A DNA stretch of 20,148 nt. It comes from a virus. The notes below the pieces were generated by a model, which was given only the letters and a program-made list of their open reading frames with translations, searched no databases and had not been told where the DNA came from. Below, in pieces: positions 7,758 through 14,924 of this stretch. The stretch covers positions 1 through 20,148 of the IMG/VR virus record IMGVR_UViG_3300031973_000209. The stretch is one strand, 5' to 3'. Within the stretch, counting starts at the first letter, position 1, and each line of letters begins with the position of its first letter. The position numbers were made by a program, and so were the translations under genes.

Positions 7758-9988
7758 CTTGGTGATCCTGCGTTTAGATTGATCGACTGGTTCAGCGGCT
7801 TGATAGCTTCAGAAGAAGTAGTTAGACGGTAAGAAACCACGGTAAATGGATCTAGTATCTCGCCTAGCAACTTGAACTTAAACGAACCTACAAGTCCTGT
7901 GTTTACGTCAAATCTTAAAGTAATTTTTCTGTGACCGTGTATCAGGCTTTCACCTACAATAAAAGGATTGTTGGTAACACCATTGGCCCCTGCAGGGCCG
8001 ACAGATACGGGCGGTTCTTCTTTAGTAAAAACATAATCTGAATAAGCTTGCTTTTGAGGTTTGGTTTCGTTGTCTGTTAGAAAGTGATCTGCATACCAAG
8101 CTACTTTCATCTCTACATCACCCCAAGCTATGATGTCAACTTCTACAGAAAACACCCTTACCTTTGCTCCTTCGAATTCTATCCAAGAAGATTCCCAAGA
8201 CTTTTTAGTAGAGAGAACTTGAGCAACTTGGTAAGTAATTGTTCCATCGACATTACTAGTGATGGTAGCTGTTTGACCGTGGAAATGAGAAGCACACCAA
8301 ACGTGTAGAGGTCCGAACAGGGTAGTTCTAGAATCTATATTATTATCATCTGTCCAGTTAGGAGAAGATCCAACAATAAATCTACCAACCTCATCTACAC
8401 CTAGTCTGTTAAAGGTCCATAGGTTGTCGTTAATGGGGTTTAAAGCCTTTCTAAAAGAGAACTGGGGTTCTTGCATATCCGTATGAATTACAATCCCTCT
8501 AGAAGGAACTGTGGAATAGTCAGCAGGGTAATGAATCCAAAGTTCTTTTTCTACATCAGAATAAGCAGATGTTACCCTTGCTATGCTTGCATCGTTACAA
8601 GTCTTCCATTCTTCGTTTACAGCATCAGATATTTTTTTAATTTCTATTCTAGAGCCACCATCAAATCCACCTGTTAAGGAATAGATACCATCAACAGTAA
8701 CAAAAGTAAGTCCAAGTCTAGGTACAAACTGTATAGCATTTGAAGCAACAGTACCAATAGAAGTCGATACTGTAGAGAATGTATAGCCGCCAGATCCATT
8801 CGGTCTTACAATGTTAACAGCATTCTCTCTAAATATAATTAGATTATTATAGTAAGCCTTTATCTGCGTAACCTTACCACCTACTGTATTACCTAGATCA
8901 AAGTAAGAAGTAGCTGCAAATTGCTCAGGTATTCCCTTATCAGAATAGATTACTGTGTCTCCCTTAGCTAACCAAACACGCCCATCCCAGTTTTCACCGT
9001 AAGCATAATCAGAGCGAATCATCGATGATGCCGTAGCACTGGGAGCTAGAGAGACTAGGAAGGTGTCGCCCATATAGTCAATGTACATCTCAGAAGAATT
9101 TTCTTTTATTTCTTTTAGAAAGAAGAATTCACCTGTCGTGTCTTTGCTGTCTTTCATATTCTTTGTTCTGTACAATCTACGAGCAACACAACCTTCGGGA
9201 GCAAAAGGTAGTTCTAGATAAATTCCATATTTATATTCTGCAGTTCCAGAATTATCAGGGACCCTCCACACTTCGTACCAAGGGGAGCTGAGAGGCGATT
9301 CAGCACCGTCTTCAGTGATCCAAGACATTCTATAGCCGTACTGGTTTAAAGTGTGGTCAATGTCCCCTAAGCCAAGCGTAGAGCTAGTACTAAACCAAGG
9401 TGCACCTGTACCATATTCTAGTTCTTCTCCTTGCTGGTAGTTAGCTTGAACATTTGCAGGAAAAATATCTGGTGCAGGGAAAGTAAAAGAAAAATCTCTC
9501 CAGTTACCGTTACCACCAAACCAGATAGGTTTGTCATAGCCGTTGATAATAAGTAGCTTAGATCCGTAAGGAATATATTGTGTACCTGCTTCACCTGCTT
9601 TTGGTATATGTCTCTTATCATCTACAGTGTGTATATCGTTCTCATAGTATGTACCTGTGTAAGAAGTACCTTGTCCTTTGTTTCCAAAGAAATAATATAA
9701 GGTCCCTGCTTGCTCAACAAAGATGTAAACTTCTCCAGAACCAGGTCTTTTCCAAAAATAAAAAGAATCTACTTTCTCGTCGAAGTAGAAGGCAGGTGTA
9801 GCTGTTGGCTTTACAAAGTTATTAGGAAATTTCCAGTAAGGCTGTAATGACCTGTCAGAGATCCAAGCACCTAAGTTAGAATCAAATCTTAAATCTACAA
9901 TCTCAGAAGCATACTGGGGTGTAGCGGATAAAGATCCGTTAACACCTAATGCTGTTATTGTTTTTGTCTTCGCACCCTTGATAGCCAT
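7754..9988 (-). CDS. Tail nozzle protein (T7 gp12 / P22 gp10-type)
   Basis: 744 residues, similar in size to T7 gp12. The protein is beta-rich throughout. Around residues 375-440 it shows the hallmark segment of phage nozzle/stabilisation proteins: NNLIIFRENAVNIVRP, a glycine turn, then STSIGTVASNAI and LTFVTVDGIYSLTGG. This is a propeller-like repeat in which an uncharged loop checks '...dGiy...'. N-terminal strands begin GAKTKTITALGVNGSLSATP. The product would form the distal part of the short tail, through which DNA passes. ATG at 9988 has GAGGGTAATT upstream, located in the last codons of the adaptor gene (gap two bases), so adaptor and nozzle are translated as a pair. The assignment rests on motif and order, not on a search. 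Confidence 0.82.
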   Translation of the reverse strand: MAIKGAKTKTITALGVNGSLSATPQYASEIVDLRFDSNLGAWISDRSLQPYWKFPNNFVKPTATPAFYFDEKVDSFYFWKRPGSGEVYIFVEQAGTLYYFFGNKGQGTSYTGTYYENDIHTVDDKRHIPKAGEAGTQYIPYGSKLLIINGYDKPIWFGGNGNWRDFSFTFPAPDIFPANVQANYQQGEELEYGTGAPWFSTSSTLGLGDIDHTLNQYGYRMSWITEDGAESPLSSPWYEVWRVPDNSGTAEYKYGIYLELPFAPEGCVARRLYRTKNMKDSKDTTGEFFFLKEIKENSSEMYIDYMGDTFLVSLAPSATASSMIRSDYAYGENWDGRVWLAKGDTVIYSDKGIPEQFAATSYFDLGNTVGGKVTQIKAYYNNLIIFRENAVNIVRPNGSGGYTFSTVSTSIGTVASNAIQFVPRLGLTFVTVDGIYSLTGGFDGGSRIEIKKISDAVNEEWKTCNDASIARVTSAYSDVEKELWIHYPADYSTVPSRGIVIHTDMQEPQFSFRKALNPINDNLWTFNRLGVDEVGRFIVGSSPNWTDDNNIDSRTTLFGPLHVWCASHFHGQTATITSNVDGTITYQVAQVLSTKKSWESSWIEFEGAKVRVFSVEVDIIAWGDVEMKVAWYADHFLTDNETKPQKQAYSDYVFTKEEPPVSVGPAGANGVTNNPFIVGESLIHGHRKITLRFDVNTGLVGSFKFKLLGEILDPFTVVSYRLTTSSEAIKPLNQSINLNAGSPR
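8764..8778 (-). repeat. Recurrent dyad motif, copy 3 (reverse orientation)
   Basis: TCGATACTGTAGAGA on the plus strand is the reverse complement of the first 15 bases of the 17-nt motif at 6452 and 19891; with the next base it matches the 19890 copy over 16. The dyad arms are broken here (only one side of the stem is kept). It lies inside the nozzle gene. Confidence 0.65.
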
Positions 9989-9990
9989 AA

Positions 9991-11484
9991 TTACCCTCTA
10001 TAGTGTAGATTCGAAATATCAAAGCGAGCAGAGCGTTGTCCCATAGAAAACTGTCCTCTCTGTACTTGGAAGTCAATCTTATCTACATATCTTTTCTCTA
10101 AACCTTTCACTTCGGTTTCGTATTTCTTTTCATAAATCCTAGCCATATCAATCTGACCTAGCTTTAGATAGATATCTTCTAGAGCCTTGTAGACAATAAG
10201 CTGATGGAATTCAACAGGCATATCAGGTACATCTGTTCCTAGAAGAAGATCTTGTGGTTTCTTCATATAACGCATAATGCCCTGTCTTACGTAGTTGTGG
10301 AACTGTGTAATAATAGCAAAGTCTGTTTTCCTAGGTAGCTCAATGTCATATCCATTTACACGAGGATAAAAACGAATTTGTTGGTGCAACCCATCTCTTT
10401 CAATATATCTTTCATTTCCAGAATCCAACTGGGTTATGTCATCGATTGTAACCTCAAAGTCTTCATCAGATACAAGCAAAGGCTCTAAGTAAGTGTTTGT
10501 ACCCCTAGAACCACCTTTCGTTACTTGCACCCAACAGTGTAGACCTTTGTGTTCTCCAGTCTTTCTGTCTAGATTTTTATTAAAGAATATAACCTTACGA
10601 TAACCTTCCCACTGTGTAGGTGTCTTGTCGTTTGCATAGAAACCGTCAGAGAATATCTCTTCATCATTCCAAGACATAAATTTTAAAATTACAGATCCGT
10701 TGTTACCGTGTGTGTGTACCTGTGAAGGTTCTGATAAAGGCCCAATCTTACCGTCCTTAACAAACGCATAACAGAATTCCCAGTAGGTATTGTTTGGTAG
10801 CGTACCAGTCTCACCGTCTCTAATCTCTAATCTTTCTGCAGGTTTAATCTGTACCGTAGGACTGTTGATGTAAGCCTCTGCGTAAGGCTGATCGTAGTCT
10901 ACACGCATATTAAGGCGTTCTTCCATTGAAGGAAGAATAGCCGAAGATTTACCGTATGGATTAGACATACCAGATACTGTTGTGTATGGGTAATCTCTGT
11001 GTCCTACATAAAGCAATTCAGAGCAGTCTTGTGGTAAGTCATAGTATCTTTTTTTAATTTTCCAAGCAGTAGAATCTGTGAGGTCTTCGCCTCTGTATTC
11101 TTCTGTTAGCTGTATGTTTCCGCTGACATCGATATAGTTGATGATGTATTCTTGGTTGTTCAGCTCAATTATAGCTCCTTCCCATACATCTCTTTGAGAG
11201 ACAAGGCGGTCTACAAAAGTAAAGAATACAACTTTTCTTGATCCAGATGCGATGGTGATGGTTTTCTCTGCACCAAGGGGCATACCTTCGTTATCTCTTG
11301 CAGGTGTAATATCTGGATAAAAATCAAAGATAGCTAGCTTTGTTGTGAAGTTCCAACGCTTTTTAGTATAGATAGAATAGTAAGCGTCGTTGATAAGATC
11401 ATCTAGCTGTTCATTGTACTGTTGCAGCTCTGGGCTGTAGTCAGTAATGTTTTTAATTTTCTGGCGTAATGCAGTTAGGTTCAT
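9991..11484 (-). CDS. Head-to-tail adaptor protein (T7 gp11-like role)
   Basis: 497 residues. The N-terminus (LRQKIKNITDYSPELQQYN, then LDDLINDAYYSIYTKKRWNF) is the typical helical start of phage adaptor/tail tubular A proteins. The C-terminal helix pair at ~424-468 (VEFHQLIVYKALEDIYLKLG followed by an ARIYEKKYETEVKGLEKRY segment) is the matching end. Between them is a large beta-rich insertion, including an Fn3-like piece (YWEFCYAFVKDGKIGPLSEP). This makes the protein much longer than the ~200 aa of simple adaptors. It would form the ring joining portal to nozzle. ATG at 11484 is preceded by GGGAGGATC. The gene is the first after an intrinsic terminator and follows one of the three recurrent ACTTTTTA/AT-rich leaders, so it probably starts a transcript or a read-through segment. 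Confidence 0.85.
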   Translation of the reverse strand: MNLTALRQKIKNITDYSPELQQYNEQLDDLINDAYYSIYTKKRWNFTTKLAIFDFYPDITPARDNEGMPLGAEKTITIASGSRKVVFFTFVDRLVSQRDVWEGAIIELNNQEYIINYIDVSGNIQLTEEYRGEDLTDSTAWKIKKRYYDLPQDCSELLYVGHRDYPYTTVSGMSNPYGKSSAILPSMEERLNMRVDYDQPYAEAYINSPTVQIKPAERLEIRDGETGTLPNNTYWEFCYAFVKDGKIGPLSEPSQVHTHGNNGSVILKFMSWNDEEIFSDGFYANDKTPTQWEGYRKVIFFNKNLDRKTGEHKGLHCWVQVTKGGSRGTNTYLEPLLVSDEDFEVTIDDITQLDSGNERYIERDGLHQQIRFYPRVNGYDIELPRKTDFAIITQFHNYVRQGIMRYMKKPQDLLLGTDVPDMPVEFHQLIVYKALEDIYLKLGQIDMARIYEKKYETEVKGLEKRYVDKIDFQVQRGQFSMGQRSARFDISNLHYRG

Positions 11485-11494
11485 AGCAGGATCC

Positions 11495-11520
11495 TCCCTA
11501 TATATAATAAAAAGTAAAAG
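11495..11520 (-). promoter_or_regulatory. Recurrent AT-rich leader motif before adaptor gene
   Basis: The minus strand reads CTTTTACTTTTTA, then TTATATATAGGGA. Aside from one indel and one substitution it is the same as the element before portal (18021-18047). The downstream TATAGGGAGGA resembles the initiation region of T7-type single-subunit RNA polymerase promoters, but its GGGAGGA also serves as the ribosome binding site. The T-rich part doubles as the U-tract of the terminator just upstream. Promoter activity is an inference. Confidence 0.45.
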
Positions 11521-11549
11521 GGGCGGCAGCGAATGCCACCAGCCCCCTT
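11511..11549 (-). terminator. Intrinsic terminator after decoration-protein gene
   Basis: On the minus strand a GC-rich stem (GGTGGCA with TGCCGCC, one G-U pair, five-base TTCGC loop) extends through a small bulge into AAGG/CCTT. It is followed by TTTTACTTTTTA. It begins about 30 bases after the decoration-protein stop. Probably attenuates transcription from the abundant head genes into the tail genes. Confidence 0.75.
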
Positions 11550-11577
11550 ATTGAAGAACTACGTTATAGTAATTTAA

Positions 11578-12027
11578 TTAGAAGTTCTTACAAACGTAAA
11601 CTGAAATGCTCTCAGCAGTAGTCGAAGCAGCCAAAGCAACAGCAGCGTAAGGCGTAATGTTAGCACCTGTAGCATCTGTTTTAGCAGCACCTACACCAGC
11701 AGCAGCAGAAGGAAACAGAGCGTCTCCTACAGCGATGTTTACCGAAGTACCATCTACTTTCATATCTACTACACCTTTGATGCAAACACGAACCTTTCCG
11801 CCTTCATCAGCAGCAGCCAAAGCTACACCGATAGGGCAAGCATCAGTAGCATCACATTCTTTTACGAAAAGCATTTGATCAGCAGCATCAGTTTGGCTCA
11901 AGTCCAAAGCAACCAACGCACCTTCAGCAATAGCTTCACCAGCCAAGAATGATTCAGTTTGATTTCTGTTAGAGGTATCAACCCCAGAACCAGATTCTAA
12001 ATAATTAATTAATGTATTTGTTGACAT
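11578..12027 (-). CDS. Capsid decoration (cement) protein, DUF2190-like
   Basis: 149 residues. After a polar start, residues ~28-110 follow the pattern of small head decoration proteins: EAIAEGALVALDLSQT, then PIGVALAAADEGGKVRVCIK and GVVDMKVDG, VGDALFPS and a closing strand with YAAVALAAS. Such proteins trimerise on the capsid surface and stabilise it. The gene lies 12 bases after the major capsid gene, with GGGGG six to seven bases before its ATG. This neighbour relation is usual for cement proteins. Its alanine-rich, GCA/GCT codon use makes this one of the less AT-rich genes in the window, as expected for an abundant product. A strong terminator follows it. Confidence 0.82.
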   Translation of the reverse strand: MSTNTLINYLESGSGVDTSNRNQTESFLAGEAIAEGALVALDLSQTDAADQMLFVKECDATDACPIGVALAAADEGGKVRVCIKGVVDMKVDGTSVNIAVGDALFPSAAAGVGAAKTDATGANITPYAAVALAASTTAESISVYVCKNF

Positions 12028-12039
12028 AATAACCCCCTA

Positions 12040-13086
12040 TTAGTAAGTGTCTGCATCGAATAAAACGCCACAAGAACCCAGGTGATCAGCGATCAACTGC
12101 ATCTTAACGTACAACTGAGCAGCTCTAGCAGTAGAACCAGATACATTCTCAAAAGCAGAAAGAGCGAAGTCAGCGTCTTTGTGCATACACAATTTGATAG
12201 CATCGAAGTTGATAAAGTAACCAGAAAGAGCAGCAGTAGTAGGTGCACTAGCAGTTTGGAATGATTGTGATGTTACGTCAAAACCAAGTTCAAGGTCTTG
12301 CTCAACAACAGCACCACCGAATGCCAACTGCATTCTACCAGCGTCTAATGTTTTTTCATTAATATATCTTTCTTGTTGGAACAAGGCTCTACGATAGTTA
12401 GCCATAGCTTGTTCAGAAAGAAGTACAGTTTGGATTTCTCCCATAGGAGCAACAGATCCAGCCTTGATAGCAAGCTCTTGCATTTTTCTGATACCGTTAG
12501 TACCGAATGCACCTGAAGCTGTAACAGCTTGGTTACACCAACCAGTAGCATTTGGGTAATCTTGTTTAGAGATTCCACCAACAGTGTTACCAGCCAACTT
12601 TTGTTGAGCTACAGTTTCTGCTTCCAAGAATCCACCAGAAACAGCACCGTTCAAAGTATTGAGGTTTGTCAATACAGAGCTATCTCCTCTAAGAAGCTGG
12701 CGATTTATATTCTTCCTAAGCATCGTCATTACCGATCTCATACGTGCTTCAAGAATTTTAACAATCGCTTTTTCCCCAGAATTTTCTAATTCTTCTCTCT
12801 TACTGATCACGATTGGAGCTACATAGTCTGCCCAGTCAAAAATAGCAGGTCTCATTACGTCTCTTACAGACATATCGATTCCTTCGTATCCAGAGCTGAT
12901 TTGTGTTACTGTTGAATGTTCTTCCAATGCCAATGGGCGTTGAATTTTGATACCACCATCTTCGTATTCGATTCCACCAAATTTCTTGGCGTTATCTAAG
13001 AAGGCAGTCTTTTGAAATAGCTGATCGACTTCACCATCTCTAATGCTATAGAGGGTTGACGACAGCAGGTCATTTGAAATAGCCAT
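12040..13086 (-). CDS. Major capsid protein
   Basis: 348 residues, the usual size for an HK97-fold capsid protein without a covalently attached scaffold. Visible landmarks: an N-terminal arm with DNAKKFGG; the EYEDGGIKIQRPLAL segment, in the style of an E-loop; then VRDVMRPAIFDWADYVAPIV and a long helix (EARMRSVMTMLRKNINRQLL) typical of the spine helix. The C-terminal half has ADFALSAFENVSG and a final beta strand. Function is assigned from these features plus position between scaffold/amidase and decoration protein. ATG at 13086 has AGAGG upstream. The 181-base non-coding leader before it contains several hairpins and the third copy of the ACTTTTTA element, so it is likely separately expressed at high level. 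Confidence 0.88.
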   Translation of the reverse strand: MAISNDLLSSTLYSIRDGEVDQLFQKTAFLDNAKKFGGIEYEDGGIKIQRPLALEEHSTVTQISSGYEGIDMSVRDVMRPAIFDWADYVAPIVISKREELENSGEKAIVKILEARMRSVMTMLRKNINRQLLRGDSSVLTNLNTLNGAVSGGFLEAETVAQQKLAGNTVGGISKQDYPNATGWCNQAVTASGAFGTNGIRKMQELAIKAGSVAPMGEIQTVLLSEQAMANYRRALFQQERYINEKTLDAGRMQLAFGGAVVEQDLELGFDVTSQSFQTASAPTTAALSGYFINFDAIKLCMHKDADFALSAFENVSGSTARAAQLYVKMQLIADHLGSCGVLFDADTY

Positions 13087-13267
13087 AATAATTTTCCTCT
13101 CATATGGTTTTAAAAAGTTCTTTCGTTAGAAAGTAGTGTAAGTAATAATTTTCTTTGTTACGTGTTCCTTGCGGAATGTACTAGGAAAGCTATTCCTTAC
13201 AAGTGTTCCCATATGGGAGGTTGCATTGGATGCTGTTCCTACTGTACAGAAAATGTAAAATAAATAT
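13087..13267 (-). promoter_or_regulatory. Hairpin-rich leader of the major capsid gene
   Basis: This is the longest non-coding stretch in the window, 181 bases. In transcription order it holds the 12-bp palindrome TCCCATATGGGA (13207-13218); a stem AGGAA/TTCCT (13183-13197); a stem TTCC/GGAA with a GCAA tetraloop (13165-13176); a stem CTTTC/GAAAG with a TAAC loop (13120-13133); then the ACTTTTTA element and the SD. GGAAC recurs three times between 13160 and 13240. No U-run follows any stem, so these look like 5'-UTR structure and not terminators. I find no convincing -35/-10 pair. Confidence 0.55.
13097..13119 (-). promoter_or_regulatory. Recurrent AT-rich leader motif before capsid gene
   Basis: The minus strand reads GAACTTTTTAAAACCATATGAGAG. 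It shares ACTTTTTA and, after an A/T stretch, CATATGAG with the portal leader (AATATATATGAGGGA). It ends in the capsid gene's ribosome binding site. Confidence 0.4.
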
Positions 13268-13693
13268 CTAGACATATCTTTGCTTTATCTGCAGAAGTAC
13301 CTCTACTAGCTTTTCACCAGGGCAGGCTGTAGCTTGCCAGTTCTTATGCCAAGTCACTTCATTCCAAGTAAGGTCATGGGTTTCTAGCAATCTATTTATA
13401 AAAGTTTCTAAGGTATCCATCATAGGTTTACGAGGTACTTCATTCTCATAATTACCAACAACACAGATCCCAATAGAATCTTTATTTCTAGGTGGTGAAT
13501 GTGCACCACGTCTGTTCTCAGGTCTAGCCTTGTACACTGTAGCATCATTCTTAATAATATAATGGTAGCCTATATCAGACCAGCCATTGTCCTCTACGTG
13601 CCACTTACGAATACGCTCAGGTGTAGTTCTATCAATGGGTGATGCAGAATGATGTATTACAATATATTTAATTTCTCTCTTTCCTTTCGGCAT
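13268..13693 (-). CDS. N-acetylmuramoyl-L-alanine amidase (phage endolysin, Amidase_2/PGRP type)
   Basis: 141 residues, a single-domain zinc amidase close in length to T7 lysozyme (151 aa). It cleaves the bond between N-acetylmuramic acid and L-alanine in peptidoglycan to lyse the host. Visible catalytic set: the IVIHHSA strand (H14 as first zinc ligand, H15 adjacent); Y43 in GYHYIIKND; H65 in the RGAHS loop; DSIGICVVGN; then H116 and C124 in the WHKNWQATACPG segment as the other zinc ligands. T122 stands where T7 lysozyme has Lys128, as in many PGRP-type amidases. There is no signal peptide and no cell-wall-binding domain, so it would need a holin, not seen here. SD AGGAG lies upstream of ATG 13693. 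Its place between scaffold and capsid genes is unusual and it is flanked by structured non-coding DNA on both sides, which suggests an inserted, separately regulated gene. Confidence 0.93.
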   Translation of the reverse strand: MPKGKREIKYIVIHHSASPIDRTTPERIRKWHVEDNGWSDIGYHYIIKNDATVYKARPENRRGAHSPPRNKDSIGICVVGNYENEVPRKPMMDTLETFINRLLETHDLTWNEVTWHKNWQATACPGEKLVEVLLQIKQRYV

Positions 13694-13712
13694 TACTTCT
13701 CCTAGTGAAGCA

Positions 13713-13731
13713 GGAGGCCTTCGGGGCCTCC
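13713..13731 (-). other. Intergenic hairpin A before the amidase
   Basis: GGAGGCC (13713-13719) pairs with GGCCTCC (13725-13731) around a five-base loop. It is 10 bases from copy A of the inverted repeat and about 20 bases before the amidase start. No U-run follows on the minus strand. Possible attenuator, processing site or translation control element for the amidase. Confidence 0.7.
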
Positions 13732-13741
13732 CTTAGATGTA

Positions 13742-13763
13742 CTTCCCTAAGTTACCCTATTGG
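13742..13763. repeat. 22-bp inverted repeat, copy A
   Basis: Exact reverse complement of 5581-5602. It starts one base beyond the scaffold stop codon. On the minus strand its 5' part also fits into a local hairpin spanning 13749-13770 (AAGTAATCC with GGGTAACTT, one A-A mismatch and one G-U, loop AATA) that includes the scaffold stop codon. Confidence 0.95.
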
Positions 13764-13764
13764 A

Positions 13765-14613
13765 TTACTTAGCTGCTTTATTATTCTTATGATACTGAAA
13801 TGCTTCCCAAGCAGATCTAAACTGAGGTGTTCCTGAAGGAGACACCGACTTACCAGTAGAAGTTTTTTGAAATGTTTCTCTTCTGGTTTGCTTAGTTCTC
13901 TTAGCTTCTTCTTGAGCAATCAAAGCCTTCTGGGTTTCATACTTACTTTTTACTATATAGTAAGCATCTTCCAATTTCAGCTCAGGTCTTTCCACAAGCA
14001 TTTGAGCAATAGGTTTTCTCAGTTCATCTGACGTCAGATCAGGATGCTCAGATTTAAATCTTTGCAATTCCATTTGTCTTTGTTCCAGCTGGATCTGCTG
14101 TTGTGCAGGCTTCATCATTTCTTGCATCATTAGTGCTGCTTGCTTTTTAATTTCAGCCTGTAAACCTGCTTCAGTATACACATCGTTCTCAGTCTCTGCA
14201 TACTGCTGCATTTGCTTAATCACAGGATTATTTACCGCTAAATCTTTCTGGTTTAAAAGTTCTTGCTTTAAATTTTCAAGTTCTTTTCTTTGCTCTGCAA
14301 TAGCCTGCGTTTTTCTAGTGTAAGAAGCTCTCATATTAGCTACGTGCTTTCTTACGTCTTCAGGCATATGCTGCATCCAGTGATGTAGTGGCTTCATTCC
14401 CTTATGATTAGCATCATCCTCAAATTCAGGATAGTCCTCTTCATTTAATTTTAAAAGCTCGTCAATGCTCATCAGCTCTGCTTCAAGCTCTTCTATTGTT
14501 TGTTCTGTTGTAGTCTCACCCGCAACTTCTTCAGCAACCTCTGTGGTTGCTTCTGCTGTTTCTGTAGGCTCGACAGTTTCTACTGGTGTAGAAGTATTGT
14601 CTGTATTTTCCAT
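13765..14613 (-). CDS. Capsid scaffolding protein
   Basis: 282 residues from ATG at 14613. I prefer this start to an in-frame TTG at 14628 because GGAGGA lies seven bases before it and overlaps the TTG. Residues ~1-60 are strongly acidic with Thr/Glu repeats. Residues ~95-215 are a long Gln/Glu/Lys/Met coiled coil (RKTQAIAEQRKELENLKQEL is part of it). The C-terminal ~50 residues are basic and end in FQYHKNNKAAK, as in scaffolds that contact capsid through a basic tail. This overall plan and the position before the capsid gene (with only the amidase between) are typical of podovirus scaffold proteins, which direct procapsid assembly and then leave. Confidence 0.85.
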   Translation of the reverse strand: MENTDNTSTPVETVEPTETAEATTEVAEEVAGETTTEQTIEELEAELMSIDELLKLNEEDYPEFEDDANHKGMKPLHHWMQHMPEDVRKHVANMRASYTRKTQAIAEQRKELENLKQELLNQKDLAVNNPVIKQMQQYAETENDVYTEAGLQAEIKKQAALMMQEMMKPAQQQIQLEQRQMELQRFKSEHPDLTSDELRKPIAQMLVERPELKLEDAYYIVKSKYETQKALIAQEEAKRTKQTRRETFQKTSTGKSVSPSGTPQFRSAWEAFQYHKNNKAAK

Positions 14614-14633
14614 TTTAATTTCCTCCAAATGGA

Positions 14634-14924
14634 TTAAGTTTCTTTCTTGCCACCTGGATTGGTGGTCTTCTTGTTTCTAGGCCAAAGATCTTTGCAAGCC
14701 CAATATGAGGCTGACATCTTATCCTTAGCTCTGTCACACTTATGTCTGGCTCTAAAGGACTTCTTAGCAGAATCAGAATAGTTATGCTTGTAGCCCTTAG
14801 CTCCGTAATGAACTAATTTTTCTTTTCCATCCTCACAAGCCTTAACCATCTTCTTCTTACCTGGTCTGGTAGAACGTCTAGGTTTGTTGCAAGGCATATC
14901 ATCTTTATTTACTTTTCTTGGCAT
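14634..14924 (-). CDS. Small basic phage protein with conserved GAKGYKHNYS...RARHKC motif
   Basis: 96 residues, rich in Lys and Arg, with four cysteines spread through the chain. The central part reads KKKMVKACEDGKEKLVHYGA, then KGYKHNYSDSAKKSFRARHK and CDRAKDKMSASYWACKDLW. I know this arrangement from small proteins encoded near the head genes of environmental tailed phages, but not an established function. Charge suggests binding of DNA or of the acidic scaffold. ATG at 14924 follows AAGGAAAGGG. Its first 20 bases overlap the end of the 54-aa gene in another frame, so the two are probably translationally coupled. It ends about 20 bases before the scaffold start. Confidence 0.78.
   Translation of the reverse strand: MPRKVNKDDMPCNKPRRSTRPGKKKMVKACEDGKEKLVHYGAKGYKHNYSDSAKKSFRARHKCDRAKDKMSASYWACKDLWPRNKKTTNPGGKKET

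Noticed and set aside
5751-10985. 13-nt repeat CAGATACTGTTGT at about 5753 and 10972
   Set aside because: Both lie in genes, are short enough to occur by chance in an AT-rich window, and have no dyad or context in common.
13200-13235. Nine-codon minus-strand frame ATG...TAA (MQPPIWEHL) in the capsid leader
   Set aside because: Weakly placed AGGA, too short to judge, and it overlaps the palindrome; no evidence for a leader peptide.
14614-14628. TTG start five codons earlier for the scaffold gene
   Set aside because: The GGAGGA overlapping this TTG is ideally spaced for the ATG at 14613, while the TTG itself has no ribosome binding site.
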